From contig JADKDM010000038.1 in NCBI GenBank assembly GCA_016714565.1, forward strand, positions 263,467-327,466: DNA of 64,000 nucleotides. The letters run 5' to 3'. Source of the stretch: Candidatus Villigracilis propinquus. Its GTDB lineage: Bacteria > Chloroflexota > Anaerolineae > Anaerolineales > Villigracilaceae. Under the pieces are notes generated by a model. That model saw only the letters and a program-made list of their open reading frames with translations, had not been told where the DNA came from and made no database searches. A program made the position numbers and the translations under genes. Below are positions 35,950-45,035 of this stretch, one piece after another. Position 1 is the stretch's first letter. Every line of letters starts with the position of its first letter.

Positions 35950-37024
35950 ATGGGAAAGAAAGCGATATGGTTGATTGCAGCTATTTTGTTAAGCTCATGT
36001 GGGAATTTGGGACTCGGAAATACGGAAACACAAAAACCCTTGGATGATCTATTATCAACCGATACTCCTCCTCCGAGGTTATTTTGATATCAATCAAACT
36101 CAAACGATTGCGCCAGATAATATATTACTGGAAGTTACTTACTATCCAGGTGGCGGAACAGGTGGGTTTGCTTTGGTGATTTTGTTACCTTGCCTAGTGC
36201 AACGGAAAATCACATGGAAATTGAATTACTGGCCACAGACTATTTGTATGTCTGTGGATGGAAGAATGAACAAGACGTTATCTTCACGACTTATTATCCC
36301 AATGGGGAAATCACCACTCAGAATTTACCAATGGGTATAGACGGAAACTATTATTATGTTAAGGCAACGTTGATATATGGGGTAAAAAATCCTGAAGGAA
36401 TTTATAAATATGTATTCGAAAGCGGGGGAGATCGAGTTGAGGCAACTGCCAATGTCTTTAAGGCAAACGCAACCCGTTTATTCCGAATAGATAATACACA
36501 TTTATTCCTTTATGGGTTTAAAGCTTCAGAGGCAGTAGCTCTTTATTATTATCACAACGAAAAACTTGTCGGATAAGAATCCTATGAAGTTGACCAAGCT
36601 GGCCAACTCGCTGTTGAGATTCCTGCTGACCCAAATAACAATACCTATAGTCAGTTTTTTGTTGCCATAGGAGAGTTGTCTGGCGAAATATGGCTTCCTT
36701 TTGACGGTCCTTTTTCGGGCCAAAATCAATTGTCATAGGAGAGAGCATTGTGTGGGACTTGGGCCCTCTAATACGCGTTTGGCAGCTTTTTCCTCTACCA
36801 AGGTCGCATATACAGACGGACAATATAAGCCAGTGCGAATAGCGTCTGGATTCAATGAAGAAATCCTTGGCGAGGTACAAGAAGGAACAGAAATGTCAAT
36901 TGTTGAAGGGCCTATGTGTATTGACAATGTCACATGGTGGAAAGTTTTATGGTCACAAGATTCCCGTCCCGGGTGGATGCCGGAATTTAGCAATGAGAGC
37001 TACCTACTTGAACCCATCCCATAG
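35950..37024 (+). pseudogene. Decayed SH3b lipoprotein of the local family
   Basis: The gene begins with a lipoprotein signal (MGKKAIWLIAAILLSSCG, Cys at the lipobox LSSC) behind AAAAGG. The frame then breaks repeatedly: APDNILLEVTYYPGGGTGGF in one frame, LYVCGWKNEQDVIFTTYYPN and TRLFRIDNTHLFLYGFKASE in another, a TAA at 36574-36576, GQLAVEIPADPNNNTYSQFF beyond it, and finally the SH3b domain EGPMCIDNVTWWKVLW ending at 37024. It therefore has at least three frame changes and a stop, more than the neighbouring operons, so real decay is likely. Overall order matches the intact paralogue at 38965. Confidence 0.7.
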
Positions 37025-37109
37025 AAATGCGTCCCTTTGGCTTGCTGCTAACAGAAAATACTATCGTATAATCTCAAAGTAATTAACAGGCAAAATCAAG
37101 GAGGAACGT

Positions 37110-37532
37110 ATGGAGCCTATTGAAGTAATCCTATCTGCATTAGCTGCCGGGGCAATTACCGGAGCTACCGATGTAGCAGGCACAGCCATCAAAGATGCTT
37201 ATAAGGCATTGGTCAGTCTCGTTACAAAGAAGTTTGGCAGCAATAAAGAGGCAAAATCCCATCTGGATAACTATCTCAAAGACTCCGAAACCTGGGAAAA
37301 GCCCGTCAAAAAGGCCATTCAAGAAAGCAAGATCGACAAGGATGACCAGGTCATAGCACTCGCGCACGAGTTGTTGAAACTTGTAAAGTCCAACAAGGCA
37401 TCTTCCGAAAACCATATTGAAATAAATGGCAATGTACAAGGCTTGATTCAAGAAAACAAGGGGCAAGTCACCATGAATTTTAGTAAGCCGCCAGCAACGA
37501 AAAGAAAAGTTCTAAAGAAAAAGGGGAAATAA
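37110..37532 (+). CDS. Small helical protein with C-terminal amyloid-like signalling motif
   Basis: The 140-residue protein has an N-terminal hydrophobic helix (IEVILSALAAGAITGATDVA), followed by helices DAYKALVSLVTKKFG and DDQVIALAHELLKLVKSN. The C-terminal part, residues 103-124, contains NGNVQGLIQENKGQVTMNF, a Gly/Asn/Gln-spaced hydrophobic pattern like the amyloid signalling motifs (BASS, RHIM-like) that in bacteria follow effector domains of the Bell (HeLo-like) type. A basic tail (KRKVLKKKGK) ends it. The partner gene 4 bases downstream has a similar motif at its N-terminus. The role as a membrane-active or adaptor protein triggered by amyloid templating is inferred; no direct family match could be checked. 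Ribosome binding site: GGAGG at 37100. Confidence 0.7.
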   Translation: MEPIEVILSALAAGAITGATDVAGTAIKDAYKALVSLVTKKFGSNKEAKSHLDNYLKDSETWEKPVKKAIQESKIDKDDQVIALAHELLKLVKSNKASSENHIEINGNVQGLIQENKGQVTMNFSKPPATKRKVLKKKGK

Positions 37533-37536
37533 CGAG

Positions 37537-38952
37537 ATGCCGAAGAAGGAAGAGGAAAAGAAAAAGAAAAAAACTCAGCCCAATGTTGTAGTGAACAATT
37601 CCCAAGGAACCATCCTACAGAACTTGGGGACAGTGATCTACAACTTCTTCGATGAAAAAATCATTAAGCGATACATCGAAAAGATCATTGAGCGGTATAG
37701 CATCGAACAACGGATCAGTTTTCTCATCCTGTTCGTCACAATGATTGTCGGGGGTATCAGCCTTTTCCTTGCACTTCGCCCAAATCAAAAAGATTTCATG
37801 ACCGGGGAATTCCGTATTGCCATTGCTGCCTTTGCTGAAAATGGAAGCGATCTCCCTGACGACATCGGATACACTGTAGCAGATGGCATCAATATCCGCT
37901 TGGGGGATGATTTACGAGAAATTACCGTGGGTCCAAAAGTTGAAATTTGGGGTCCCGATAAGGTAGGAACAGTAAAAGGAAAAACACCAGAAGATCGCGC
38001 AAAAAATGCTGGTGAACTTGCATCTAATATTCGGGCTCACATGATCATCTACGGAGTTGTGGAAGAAACACCGAATGGGATGATCGTCGTCCCTGAGTTC
38101 TATTTGGATACCCAGGGATTTCACGAAGGCAGTGAGGTCATTGGTCAATACGAACTCGGCTCCCCCTTCCCCCTCCCCGGAGCAAACAACCCAGCCTGGG
38201 CGTACGACTTTGATCGAGAAATGCAAACCCGCAGCGACATTATTTCATCATTATCGATCGGCTTATCCTACTTCGCCGTCCATGAATACGAAAAATCTCT
38301 GGAAGTACTTCAAAGCATCGAGTCCATCGATAACTGGGAAGATGACCAAGGCAAAGAAACGCTTTACGCATTGATCGGTTTCGCTGCCGGTAAAGCGAAA
38401 CAATACGACTTGACCGAATCTGCTTTGGAAAAAGCTATAGACATCAACCCGGATTACGCCCGTCCCTACATTGGGATGGCAAACCTCAATTACATCCTTG
38501 CCCTGCAGCCTTTCGACGAATCAAAAGATCCTGCCGATGTAGATCAGAAACTATTAGAAAAGTGTTTTACCTATCTTGAAAAAGCAGAGGACGCGCCAGA
38601 AAAACCGCCGCTTGCCGAAGCCGAAACCAAAATCCACTTTTCGCGAGGTCAATGCCTCTGGCTGAAGACCTACACCGGCGAATTACCCGATTTCAGTTTA
38701 TCGGTAAAAGAATTTGAAGCAGTCATTGCTTCTTATGATGACGGCAATAATCTCCACGTCCGCGAGCTCGCCGGTGAGTCCTATGCACGACTCGGCTTGA
38801 TCTATCGTCTAACAGGCGATCTGCCCCGCGCACTTGAAAACTACCAAACCGCAGCAGACCTTTTGGCAGACATTCCAGAAAGACAAGCTCAGTTCCAGGA
38901 TCGAGCTGATGAAATTCGAGAATCATTAAACCAAACAGACACAACAAACTAA
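37537..38952 (+). CDS. Membrane TPR protein with N-terminal amyloid-like motif
   Basis: The 471-residue protein starts with a Lys-rich stretch, then residues 17-38 with NNSQGTILQNLGTVIYNF, which aligns with the C-terminal motif of the preceding protein (9 identities over 19 positions). A single membrane helix follows (about 60-80, SFLILFVTMIVGGISLFLAL), then a domain of about 130 residues (FRIAIAAFAENGSDLPDDIG, with a possible nucleotide or ligand site, unassigned), and TPR-like repeats from about 240 to 460 (LSIGLSYFAVHEYEKSLEVL, ALEKAIDINPDYARPYIGMA, LGLIYRLTGDLPRALENYQT). It is likely a receptor or scaffold whose cytoplasmic tail carries the motif. It starts 4 bases after the upstream gene and is 12 bases from the lipoprotein gene. 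Confidence 0.75.
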   Translation: MPKKEEEKKKKKTQPNVVVNNSQGTILQNLGTVIYNFFDEKIIKRYIEKIIERYSIEQRISFLILFVTMIVGGISLFLALRPNQKDFMTGEFRIAIAAFAENGSDLPDDIGYTVADGINIRLGDDLREITVGPKVEIWGPDKVGTVKGKTPEDRAKNAGELASNIRAHMIIYGVVEETPNGMIVVPEFYLDTQGFHEGSEVIGQYELGSPFPLPGANNPAWAYDFDREMQTRSDIISSLSIGLSYFAVHEYEKSLEVLQSIESIDNWEDDQGKETLYALIGFAAGKAKQYDLTESALEKAIDINPDYARPYIGMANLNYILALQPFDESKDPADVDQKLLEKCFTYLEKAEDAPEKPPLAEAETKIHFSRGQCLWLKTYTGELPDFSLSVKEFEAVIASYDDGNNLHVRELAGESYARLGLIYRLTGDLPRALENYQTAADLLADIPERQAQFQDRADEIRESLNQTDTTN

Positions 38953-38964
38953 CCGGAAAAAGAA

Positions 38965-40416
38965 ATGTGGCGAAAAACTATAGCATCGACCATCACATCC
39001 ATACTAATCCTTGCATGTGGTTTACTAGAAACACCCCTGCTTGTTTCAACTCCGCAAATGGAGGTGGGATCGCCTACACCGGAAATTTCAACCCCACTTG
39101 ATGAAAACAATCAAGGTAATAATCAAGTTGAAGAGATTATTATTTCAAAGGATAGCTTAGAGACCGTCCTACCTGCAGATATCATTCAAGAAATCGCATA
39201 CTTTGGAGGCTTAGGTGCTCCTTGTTGGAAGATAGTATGTGAATGCGAACTATATGAACAAACATCACTATCTATTTTTAGCAATACAGATTACCTTGGA
39301 TATACAGAATTTCTCAACGATATTGCATTTGAAATTTGCGGTTTACAAGGAATTGAAACAGTCAGCATAAAAGTAGAATTACCCAACGGCACTGTTGAAA
39401 GCTATCAGGCTACTAGCTATCTAAGCGAAGGTGGACTTTCTGGCTTCATGGTTGATTTCGAATACACACCAGTTTTGCCATCTTCCCCAGGTACCTATCA
39501 TTTCAATTTCACTGGCAGTAATTGGGGTTTCGACAAATATACTGAGGTGTTAGATACATCTGGCCCTCGATTATTTTTGGATTATGAACAAAGACTGACT
39601 TTCTATAAATTTCAGCCCAATGAAAACGTACGTCTCCTGGCCTATAACAATGGCGTCTTAACTGGTTGGAAACAATTAAAAATTGGGGAAAATGGGATAC
39701 TACAAATCCAAACAACTATAGGAGCAGATTTTATTGCTTTGGGGGAAGTTTCGGGGCAAGTATTTGACAAAGAACAAGGTGATAATCCTAGTGATTGGGC
39801 GTGGCTTGGTACACCTACTGATGTTTCTTGCAACGGAGCAATAGCGCCTTCTGGGATCAAAGCGCTTGGAAACGTGGAAATTCTTACCGAAATCCTTCCA
39901 GCCTACACCTTTGATTTTGATAACTGGACTGTTGTGCCGCAAGGGACGATTCAAGTTGAGCAAGGGACAATAGCAAAAATCGAATCCAATGCTGTCTGTC
40001 ACAATGGCACATTTTTATGGAAGATATGTCTTAACGAAAAATGCGAGTTCTATGTACCGGAAGCGACCTCAGAAGTAACCTATCTTCGTCCGACAAACAA
40101 GCCCATTGAAACATCACCTCTCCCACAAATATCCGATATCCCAGCGTGCATAGGAACTCTACCAACACGATTATCCATTGGAATGAATGCCGAAGTAACT
40201 ACCAGTGGTATGGCGTCACAATTATCTCTTCGAGCCCAGCCAAGCATGTCTTCTGAAAAGGTGCATGTCATCGCAGCTGGACGGGATATGGTTATCCTTG
40301 ATGGTCCTATTTGCGCAGAAAATTCCTATTGGTGGTATATCCGCAGTGAACAAGGCTTTGAAGGCTGGTCGCGCGAGGGAGACAATGAAGATTACTGGAT
40401 CGATCCGCTCCCGTAA
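38965..40416 (+). CDS. SH3b-domain lipoprotein (intact family member)
   Basis: The 483-residue protein has a lipoprotein signal (MWRKTIASTITSILILACG, Cys 18). A Pro/Thr/Asn linker leads to a domain beginning LPADIIQEIAYFGGLG, then GPRLFLDYEQRLTFYKFQPN near 190-210, a Cys-containing middle part, and an SH3b domain at about 400-483 (SLRAQPSMSSEKVHVIAAGR, GPICAENSYWWYI). SH3b domains on exported proteins usually bind peptidoglycan or other surface ligands. It is the third gene of the operon beginning at 37110 and is probably the outer-face partner of the membrane TPR protein. Four broken paralogues flank the operon (33718, 33962, 35950, 40454). Confidence 0.75.
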   Translation: MWRKTIASTITSILILACGLLETPLLVSTPQMEVGSPTPEISTPLDENNQGNNQVEEIIISKDSLETVLPADIIQEIAYFGGLGAPCWKIVCECELYEQTSLSIFSNTDYLGYTEFLNDIAFEICGLQGIETVSIKVELPNGTVESYQATSYLSEGGLSGFMVDFEYTPVLPSSPGTYHFNFTGSNWGFDKYTEVLDTSGPRLFLDYEQRLTFYKFQPNENVRLLAYNNGVLTGWKQLKIGENGILQIQTTIGADFIALGEVSGQVFDKEQGDNPSDWAWLGTPTDVSCNGAIAPSGIKALGNVEILTEILPAYTFDFDNWTVVPQGTIQVEQGTIAKIESNAVCHNGTFLWKICLNEKCEFYVPEATSEVTYLRPTNKPIETSPLPQISDIPACIGTLPTRLSIGMNAEVTTSGMASQLSLRAQPSMSSEKVHVIAAGRDMVILDGPICAENSYWWYIRSEQGFEGWSREGDNEDYWIDPLP

Positions 40417-40453
40417 ATAAATCTCTATACATAAGGCAAGGTAGGAATCTGTT

Positions 40454-40706
40454 ATGGGTAAAACAAATTCGAAACTATCGTTTTTGGGGTTATTTCTCTT
40501 AACGGTGTTTGGCTGCAGATCTTCTCACCAAACATACATTACTCCCATTTCAACTCAGATCGCCAGCCCCACAAGTAACTCAATATTAGCTACCAGCTCG
40601 GATGCGAAATTTTGAACTATCGACGTTAACCAAATCCCTCCAGGGGATATCTTGGAAGAAGTGACCTACTATGTATTGGCAGGGTGCAGGTAATTGCGCC
40701 AAGGCC
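40454..40706 (+). pseudogene. SH3b lipoprotein family, N-terminal piece cut by an IS
   Basis: The frame from 40454 has a lipoprotein signal (SFLGLFLLTVFGC) and a TGA at 40613-40615; the same frame resumes IDVNQIPPGDILEEVTYYVL, the family hallmark motif, and stops at the IS left end. The rest of the gene is missing. Its start is 38 bases after the stop of the intact gene, so it may once have been a fourth operon member. Confidence 0.65.
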
Positions 40707-42123
40707 TGTACTGGCTACTTCGTTCATCCGCCCGGATTTGAGCAGTAAAAGAGGATTATCATGCTAATCTACCCTATAATTTTCCGGGAGCAGCATGATG
40801 GGCAAAATCCTTCGTTGGCTACATGAGCGCATCAAACTCTGGTCAAAGCCAGCTACTTCAGTCTTAATCATCGGCACCCTTTTAGATCTGACACGCAACC
40901 GAACTGATCTGGTTGTAGAAAATGGGCTGCTTCGCCAGCAATTGATCGTGTTGAATCGCCAGATCAAACGACCACAGTTAATCAACCTTGATCGTTTTTG
41001 CTTGGTTGTACTTTCCCATTTTACGAAGTTCTGGAAACAAGCTTTACATATCGTTCAACCGGATACTTTGTTGCGCTGGCATCGTGAGTTGTTTCAATTC
41101 TATTGGCGACGGAAATCGCAGGGCAAGCCAAAGATAACACCTGAAACGATCGCCTTGATTCAAGAGATGGCGAAAGAGAATCGGTTATGGGGAGCGGAGC
41201 GAATACGGGGTGAATTGTTGAAACTGGGGATAGAAGTGAGTAAACGAACTATTCAAAAATACATGCCGAAAGAGACGAAATCACGCACTTCAACCCAAAC
41301 TTGGGCGACATTCTTGAAGAATCAAGCGAGTGGCATCTGGGCATGCGACTTTACGGTCGTAACCGACTGGCTGTTCCGGCAATGGTATATCTTTGTGGTG
41401 ATGGAGCTGAAAACGCGACAGATAGTTCATACTGGTGTAACAAAATACCCAACCGATGAATGGACGGCGCAGCAGCTACGGGAAGCGACGCCGTGGGGGA
41501 AAGGACCGAAGTATTTGATTCGCGACCGCGATAAAAAATATGCGACGCATTTTTCGGCAGTGAGAGCAAACATCAAAGAGTTGAAAACGCCGTATCGAAC
41601 ACCCGAGGCGATTGGGGTTTGTGAAAGGTTCGTGGGCAGTTTACGAAGGGAGTGCATGGATCATATCCTGATCCATGATGATAAGCATTTGCGGCGGGTA
41701 ACCAAGGAGTACACGGCATACTTCAATCAGGAACGACCGCATCAAGGGATTGAACAGCGAATTCCTGATCAATATGAACTGCCAAGATCAAAGCCAACCA
41801 GCGGACGCATCACATCGAATGCAATACTTGGCGGACTGCATCACAGTTATTCGCGTACGATGTATCTGAACTGACCTACATCTTTGCAGGTCAAGAATTG
41901 AACGACCCAGGGTGCATACTATTTATCAAAGATCAAGATATGAAATCGAATTGTATTTAGCTGCTTGTGATCGGTGTGTTTTCCTAAAAACGATTATCCA
42001 AACGATACCAGTGTGTATTCATAAAATAAACCGCGCCCAACTTAGGGAAAAAACTATCGCCTGATGAATTTCCTGCCCTAAAATTCCAAAAAATCTGATC
42101 GGATGAGGTCAAGTAGCGGCACA
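40707..42123 (+). mobile_element. IS element with DDE transposase (IS481-like), about 1.4 kb
   Basis: The ends are imperfect inverted repeats: left TGTACTGGCTACTTCGTTCA at 40707-40726, right complement TGTGCCGCTACTTGACCTCA. The single transposase gene occupies 40795-41874 and about 250 bases of noncoding right end follow, matching the right parts of 33476-33666, 50600-50777 and 54005-54118. It interrupts the fourth lipoprotein gene. A target duplication could not be identified with confidence. Confidence 0.75.
40795..41874 (+). CDS. IS481-like DDE transposase
   Basis: The 359-residue protein has a helical N-terminus, a helix-turn-helix-like part (LWGAERIRGELLKLGIEVSK) and an integrase core with WACDFTVVTDWLF, LIRDRDKKYATHF and ERFVGSLRRECMDHIL carrying the DDE triad, then YFNQERPHQGIEQ. 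It is intact and could be active. The same protein is present in pieces at 33050-33666. The ATG at 40795 is doubled (ATGATG), either may start. Confidence 0.85.
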   Translation: MMGKILRWLHERIKLWSKPATSVLIIGTLLDLTRNRTDLVVENGLLRQQLIVLNRQIKRPQLINLDRFCLVVLSHFTKFWKQALHIVQPDTLLRWHRELFQFYWRRKSQGKPKITPETIALIQEMAKENRLWGAERIRGELLKLGIEVSKRTIQKYMPKETKSRTSTQTWATFLKNQASGIWACDFTVVTDWLFRQWYIFVVMELKTRQIVHTGVTKYPTDEWTAQQLREATPWGKGPKYLIRDRDKKYATHFSAVRANIKELKTPYRTPEAIGVCERFVGSLRRECMDHILIHDDKHLRRVTKEYTAYFNQERPHQGIEQRIPDQYELPRSKPTSGRITSNAILGGLHHSYSRTMYLN

Positions 42124-42191
42124 AGTAGTAACATCCACTTTATCATATTGCAATTAAGTGGGGAATTGGTTTTTTATTTCTGATTTATCTA

Positions 42192-42223
42192 TTGACAAAA
42201 CTTATTCTTAGTATTAGAATAAG
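42192..42223 (+). promoter_or_regulatory. Promoter with overlapping operator for the ROK regulator gene
   Basis: TTGACA at 42192-42197 and TAGAAT at 42215-42220 with a 17-base spacer make a near-consensus sigma-70 promoter. The inverted repeat CTTATTCT (42201-42208) and AGAATAAG (42216-42223), spaced by 7 bases, covers the spacer and the -10 box. A bound ROK repressor would block polymerase, so autoregulation of the sugar operon is likely. The stretch 42124-42191 has no other feature. Confidence 0.65.
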
Positions 42224-42245
42224 TCAAAGATTAACAGGATTTCCT

Positions 42246-43507
42246 ATGCTTTCCAACTTCCCCATCGATAAATCTCAACCCACAACCCGTAATATTCGCG
42301 AAGCGAATCGCCTGCAAATCTTGCATCAATTGCTCCTGCGCAAAAACAGTACCCGTCAGGAACTTACCCAATTAACGGGGTTGAGCAATGCCACAGTCGC
42401 TAATCTCATTGCAAATATGATGGAAGAAGGATTGATTGTGGAAGCCGGAACTGCCGCTTCCCAAGGCGGGCGCCCAACAGCAATTTTGTCTGTTAATGCT
42501 TCCGCTGGGGCTTGTGTAGGGGTGGATGTGGCGGAAACCTATATCCGATTTGAGTTATATGACCTAACCCTCCAAAACCTTGCCGAACATGAAATAGAAC
42601 TCCCCTCCACGCAGAAAGAGCCGCAGGAGGTAGTAAACATGATCGTGTCCGGCTTTAATACGTTACTCGATCGGGTCGGATTGCCTCGCGACCAAGTGGT
42701 CGGTGTTGGCATCAGCATTCCAGGTCCCTTCGAGCATTCTACCGGCGTCTCCGTTTTTGCGCCTTCATGGGGCTGGCGAGATGTGTCTTTGCAGTCCATG
42801 CTGGAAAAAGAACTAAACCTTCCCTTGTACATGGATAACCCGCTTAAATTCAATGCTCTCGCAGAAGCTTGGTTTGGTGCAGGGCAAGGGGTGGATACAA
42901 TGGCTGCATTGGTGCTGGGAACAGGTGTCGGGGCTGGGTTAGTGATCAACGGTCAACTTTTCCGAGGCGCTAGTAATACAGCAGGAGAATGGGGACATTC
43001 CGTGATCGTTGCCGGTGGGCGTGCTTGTCGATGTGGGAATCAAGGCTGTCTCGAAGCGTACGTTGGCGCACCTGGAATCATACAGACCCTGGCTGAGATC
43101 GATCCGAAAAGCCCCCTACTTTTCCTGAAGACCAAACCCGCACGATTTCAGCCATTGCAACTGCCGCCGAAGAGGGCAACACCACAAAAGCCGTTGTGCA
43201 TCAAACCGCTGTGTACTTGAGTGCTGGGTTATCCAGTTTGATCAATATTCTCAACCCTGAACAAGTGATCCTCGGTTCCTGGGTAGCAGGATTATTAGGA
43301 TCAGTAATGCTGCCGGAATTGCTCGAATTGGTTGAAAAACAATCCCTTGCCCAACCCTATAAATCAGTTCAATTTACTCTCAGCAAGATGAATAGAAACC
43401 CGGTCAGTTTGGGTGCGGCAACATTGGTGCTTGAAGAATTTCTTGCGAGCGCCGGACGACAGGCTGGTGCCATTCGTTCCGAAAGTTTTTCGGTAACAAA
43501 GCCTTAA
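42246..43507 (+). CDS. ROK-family (NagC/XylR-like) transcriptional repressor, one frameshift
   Basis: The N-terminus has a winged helix-turn-helix (RNIREANRLQILHQLLLRKN, LTGLSNATVANLIANMMEEG) followed by the ROK sugar-kinase-like domain with VVGVGISIPGPF, LGTGVGAGLVINGQL, GEWGH and the zinc motif CRCGNQGCLE. ROK repressors bind a sugar or sugar phosphate and release DNA. At 43120-43123 one T seems missing; restored, the protein continues PEDQTRTISAIATAAEEGN and then INILNPEQVILG to the stop at 43507, about 420 residues, normal for the family. It heads the galactoside operon. Confidence 0.85.
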
Positions 43508-43630
43508 CGGCACATCGTTCAAAAACTTAATGTACAGGAGGTGAACGGAATTTAAACGCATTCCGGTCTATAAACGCGTCTATTTCACGATCAAATCGAT
43601 TTTCACATATACCAAGAAGGAGAAAAGATA

Positions 43631-44974
43631 ATGAAACTATCCAAGTTATTTGCTGTGCTCGTTATGTTAAGTATGCTGTTGGCAGCCTGCGGTCAAGCTG
43701 CTCCCACCACTGTACTGGAAGAGCCTGCAGCGACCGATGCGCCCGCCGTAGAAGTCCCTGCCGCAACCGATGCCCCAGTGACCGAACCGGTCACCCTGAC
43801 ATTAAGCTTTTGGGGTAGCGATCTTGATACCCAGGTCTACCAGGAACGTGTGAACATGTTCATGGAAAAGAATCCGGACATCAAAGTTGAACTGCTGTAC
43901 ATCCCCAGCGACTACAGCCAGAAAGTTCAGACCATGATCGCCGGTGGTACCGCTCCCGATATCATCCAGTTGTCGGAAGATGTGCATTCGTATTCATCCA
44001 AGGGACAGGTTATCTCCTTGAATGATTTCGTTGCTAATGACAGCCTCGACCTCAAAGCCCGCTATGGTGAGACCGGCGGCTTGACCACCGCCTATTCCCT
44101 GGACGGGAATTTATATGCCATGCCCGACCGTGGCGGCGCGCTGATCCTTTATTACAATAAGGATATGTTCGATGCCGCAGGCGTCTCCTACCCAACCAAG
44201 GATTGGACCTGGGTCGAATTCCTGGATGCCACTCAAAAACTGACCATCCGTGATGGCGACACCGTGACGCAATACGGCTTTGCCGCTGGCGGTTGGTGGC
44301 CCTGGTGGATGAGCTTCATCTATATGAACGGCGGCGCAGTGCTGGATGCCAGTGGACAACCCGTGGTCAATTCCCCCGAAACAGTGGAAGCCATTCAGTT
44401 CTACAACGATCTGGTCTACAAATATCAGGTAGCCCCCTCCCCCGAAGATTATGCCAACCTTGGCACCAACAGCCCGGATCCGCTCTTTGCACAGGGCAAG
44501 GTTGCCATGAGCACCACCGGTTTCTGGGGCATCGGCGGATTGAAAGACGCCACCTTCAATTGGGACATTGCTCCGCTCTTCAAGAACAAGCAGAATGCCA
44601 CAGTCGTGTTTGGTTCCGGCTTGGCGATTTCCAAGGACTGCAAGAACCCCGAAGCCGCCTGGAAGTTAATCGAATTCCTGACGAGTGAAGAAGGACAGGC
44701 TCCGATCGTCGAGTTCAAGCAAGACGCGCCTGCCAACATCGCCAACCTGAGCGGTGATGCATTCCTCAATCAGAGTTGGAGCAGCAAGCCGATCAACATG
44801 GCTGCGTTGGGCGAATCTGCCAATGCCGCCTTCGCGTTGCCCCTCTCCCCGAAGTGGAATGAAATGATGTCTGTCTTCGACACCAACCTCGGCGAAGTGT
44901 TTGCGAACCGCGCCGAAGTCCAGCCGACGATGGATGCCATTCAGGAACAATTGGTCGACCTGTTCGCTCAATAA
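43631..44974 (+). CDS. ABC transporter sugar-binding lipoprotein (family 1)
   Basis: The 447-residue protein has a lipoprotein signal (MKLSKLFAVLVMLSMLLAAC, lipobox LAAC, Cys 20), a Pro/Ala/Thr-rich linker, and a family 1 solute-binding fold (LSFWGSDLDTQVYQERVNMF, TMIAGGTAPDIIQLSEDVHS, FGSGLAISKDCKNPEAAWKL). It should capture an oligosaccharide and deliver it to the two permeases at 46520 and 47422. The ATG follows AAGGAG. A strong hairpin directly after the gene suggests higher expression than the downstream genes. Confidence 0.9.
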   Translation: MKLSKLFAVLVMLSMLLAACGQAAPTTVLEEPAATDAPAVEVPAATDAPVTEPVTLTLSFWGSDLDTQVYQERVNMFMEKNPDIKVELLYIPSDYSQKVQTMIAGGTAPDIIQLSEDVHSYSSKGQVISLNDFVANDSLDLKARYGETGGLTTAYSLDGNLYAMPDRGGALILYYNKDMFDAAGVSYPTKDWTWVEFLDATQKLTIRDGDTVTQYGFAAGGWWPWWMSFIYMNGGAVLDASGQPVVNSPETVEAIQFYNDLVYKYQVAPSPEDYANLGTNSPDPLFAQGKVAMSTTGFWGIGGLKDATFNWDIAPLFKNKQNATVVFGSGLAISKDCKNPEAAWKLIEFLTSEEGQAPIVEFKQDAPANIANLSGDAFLNQSWSSKPINMAALGESANAAFALPLSPKWNEMMSVFDTNLGEVFANRAEVQPTMDAIQEQLVDLFAQ

Positions 44975-44983
44975 ATTTTGAAG

Positions 44984-45016
44984 AAACTGTGGGAGGTGCA
45001 AGCCTCCCACAGTTTT
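44984..45016 (+). terminator. Hairpin attenuator after the binding-protein gene
   Basis: AAACTGTGGGAGG at 44984-44996 pairs with its complement at 45003-45015, followed by TTTTCTCC. It lies between the stop of the binding-protein gene and the GH30 start. Such hairpins behind sugar-binding-protein genes let the binding protein be made in excess by terminating part of the transcripts and protecting the mRNA end. Confidence 0.8.
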
Positions 45017-45035
45017 CTCCTCGGATTGCCAAATC

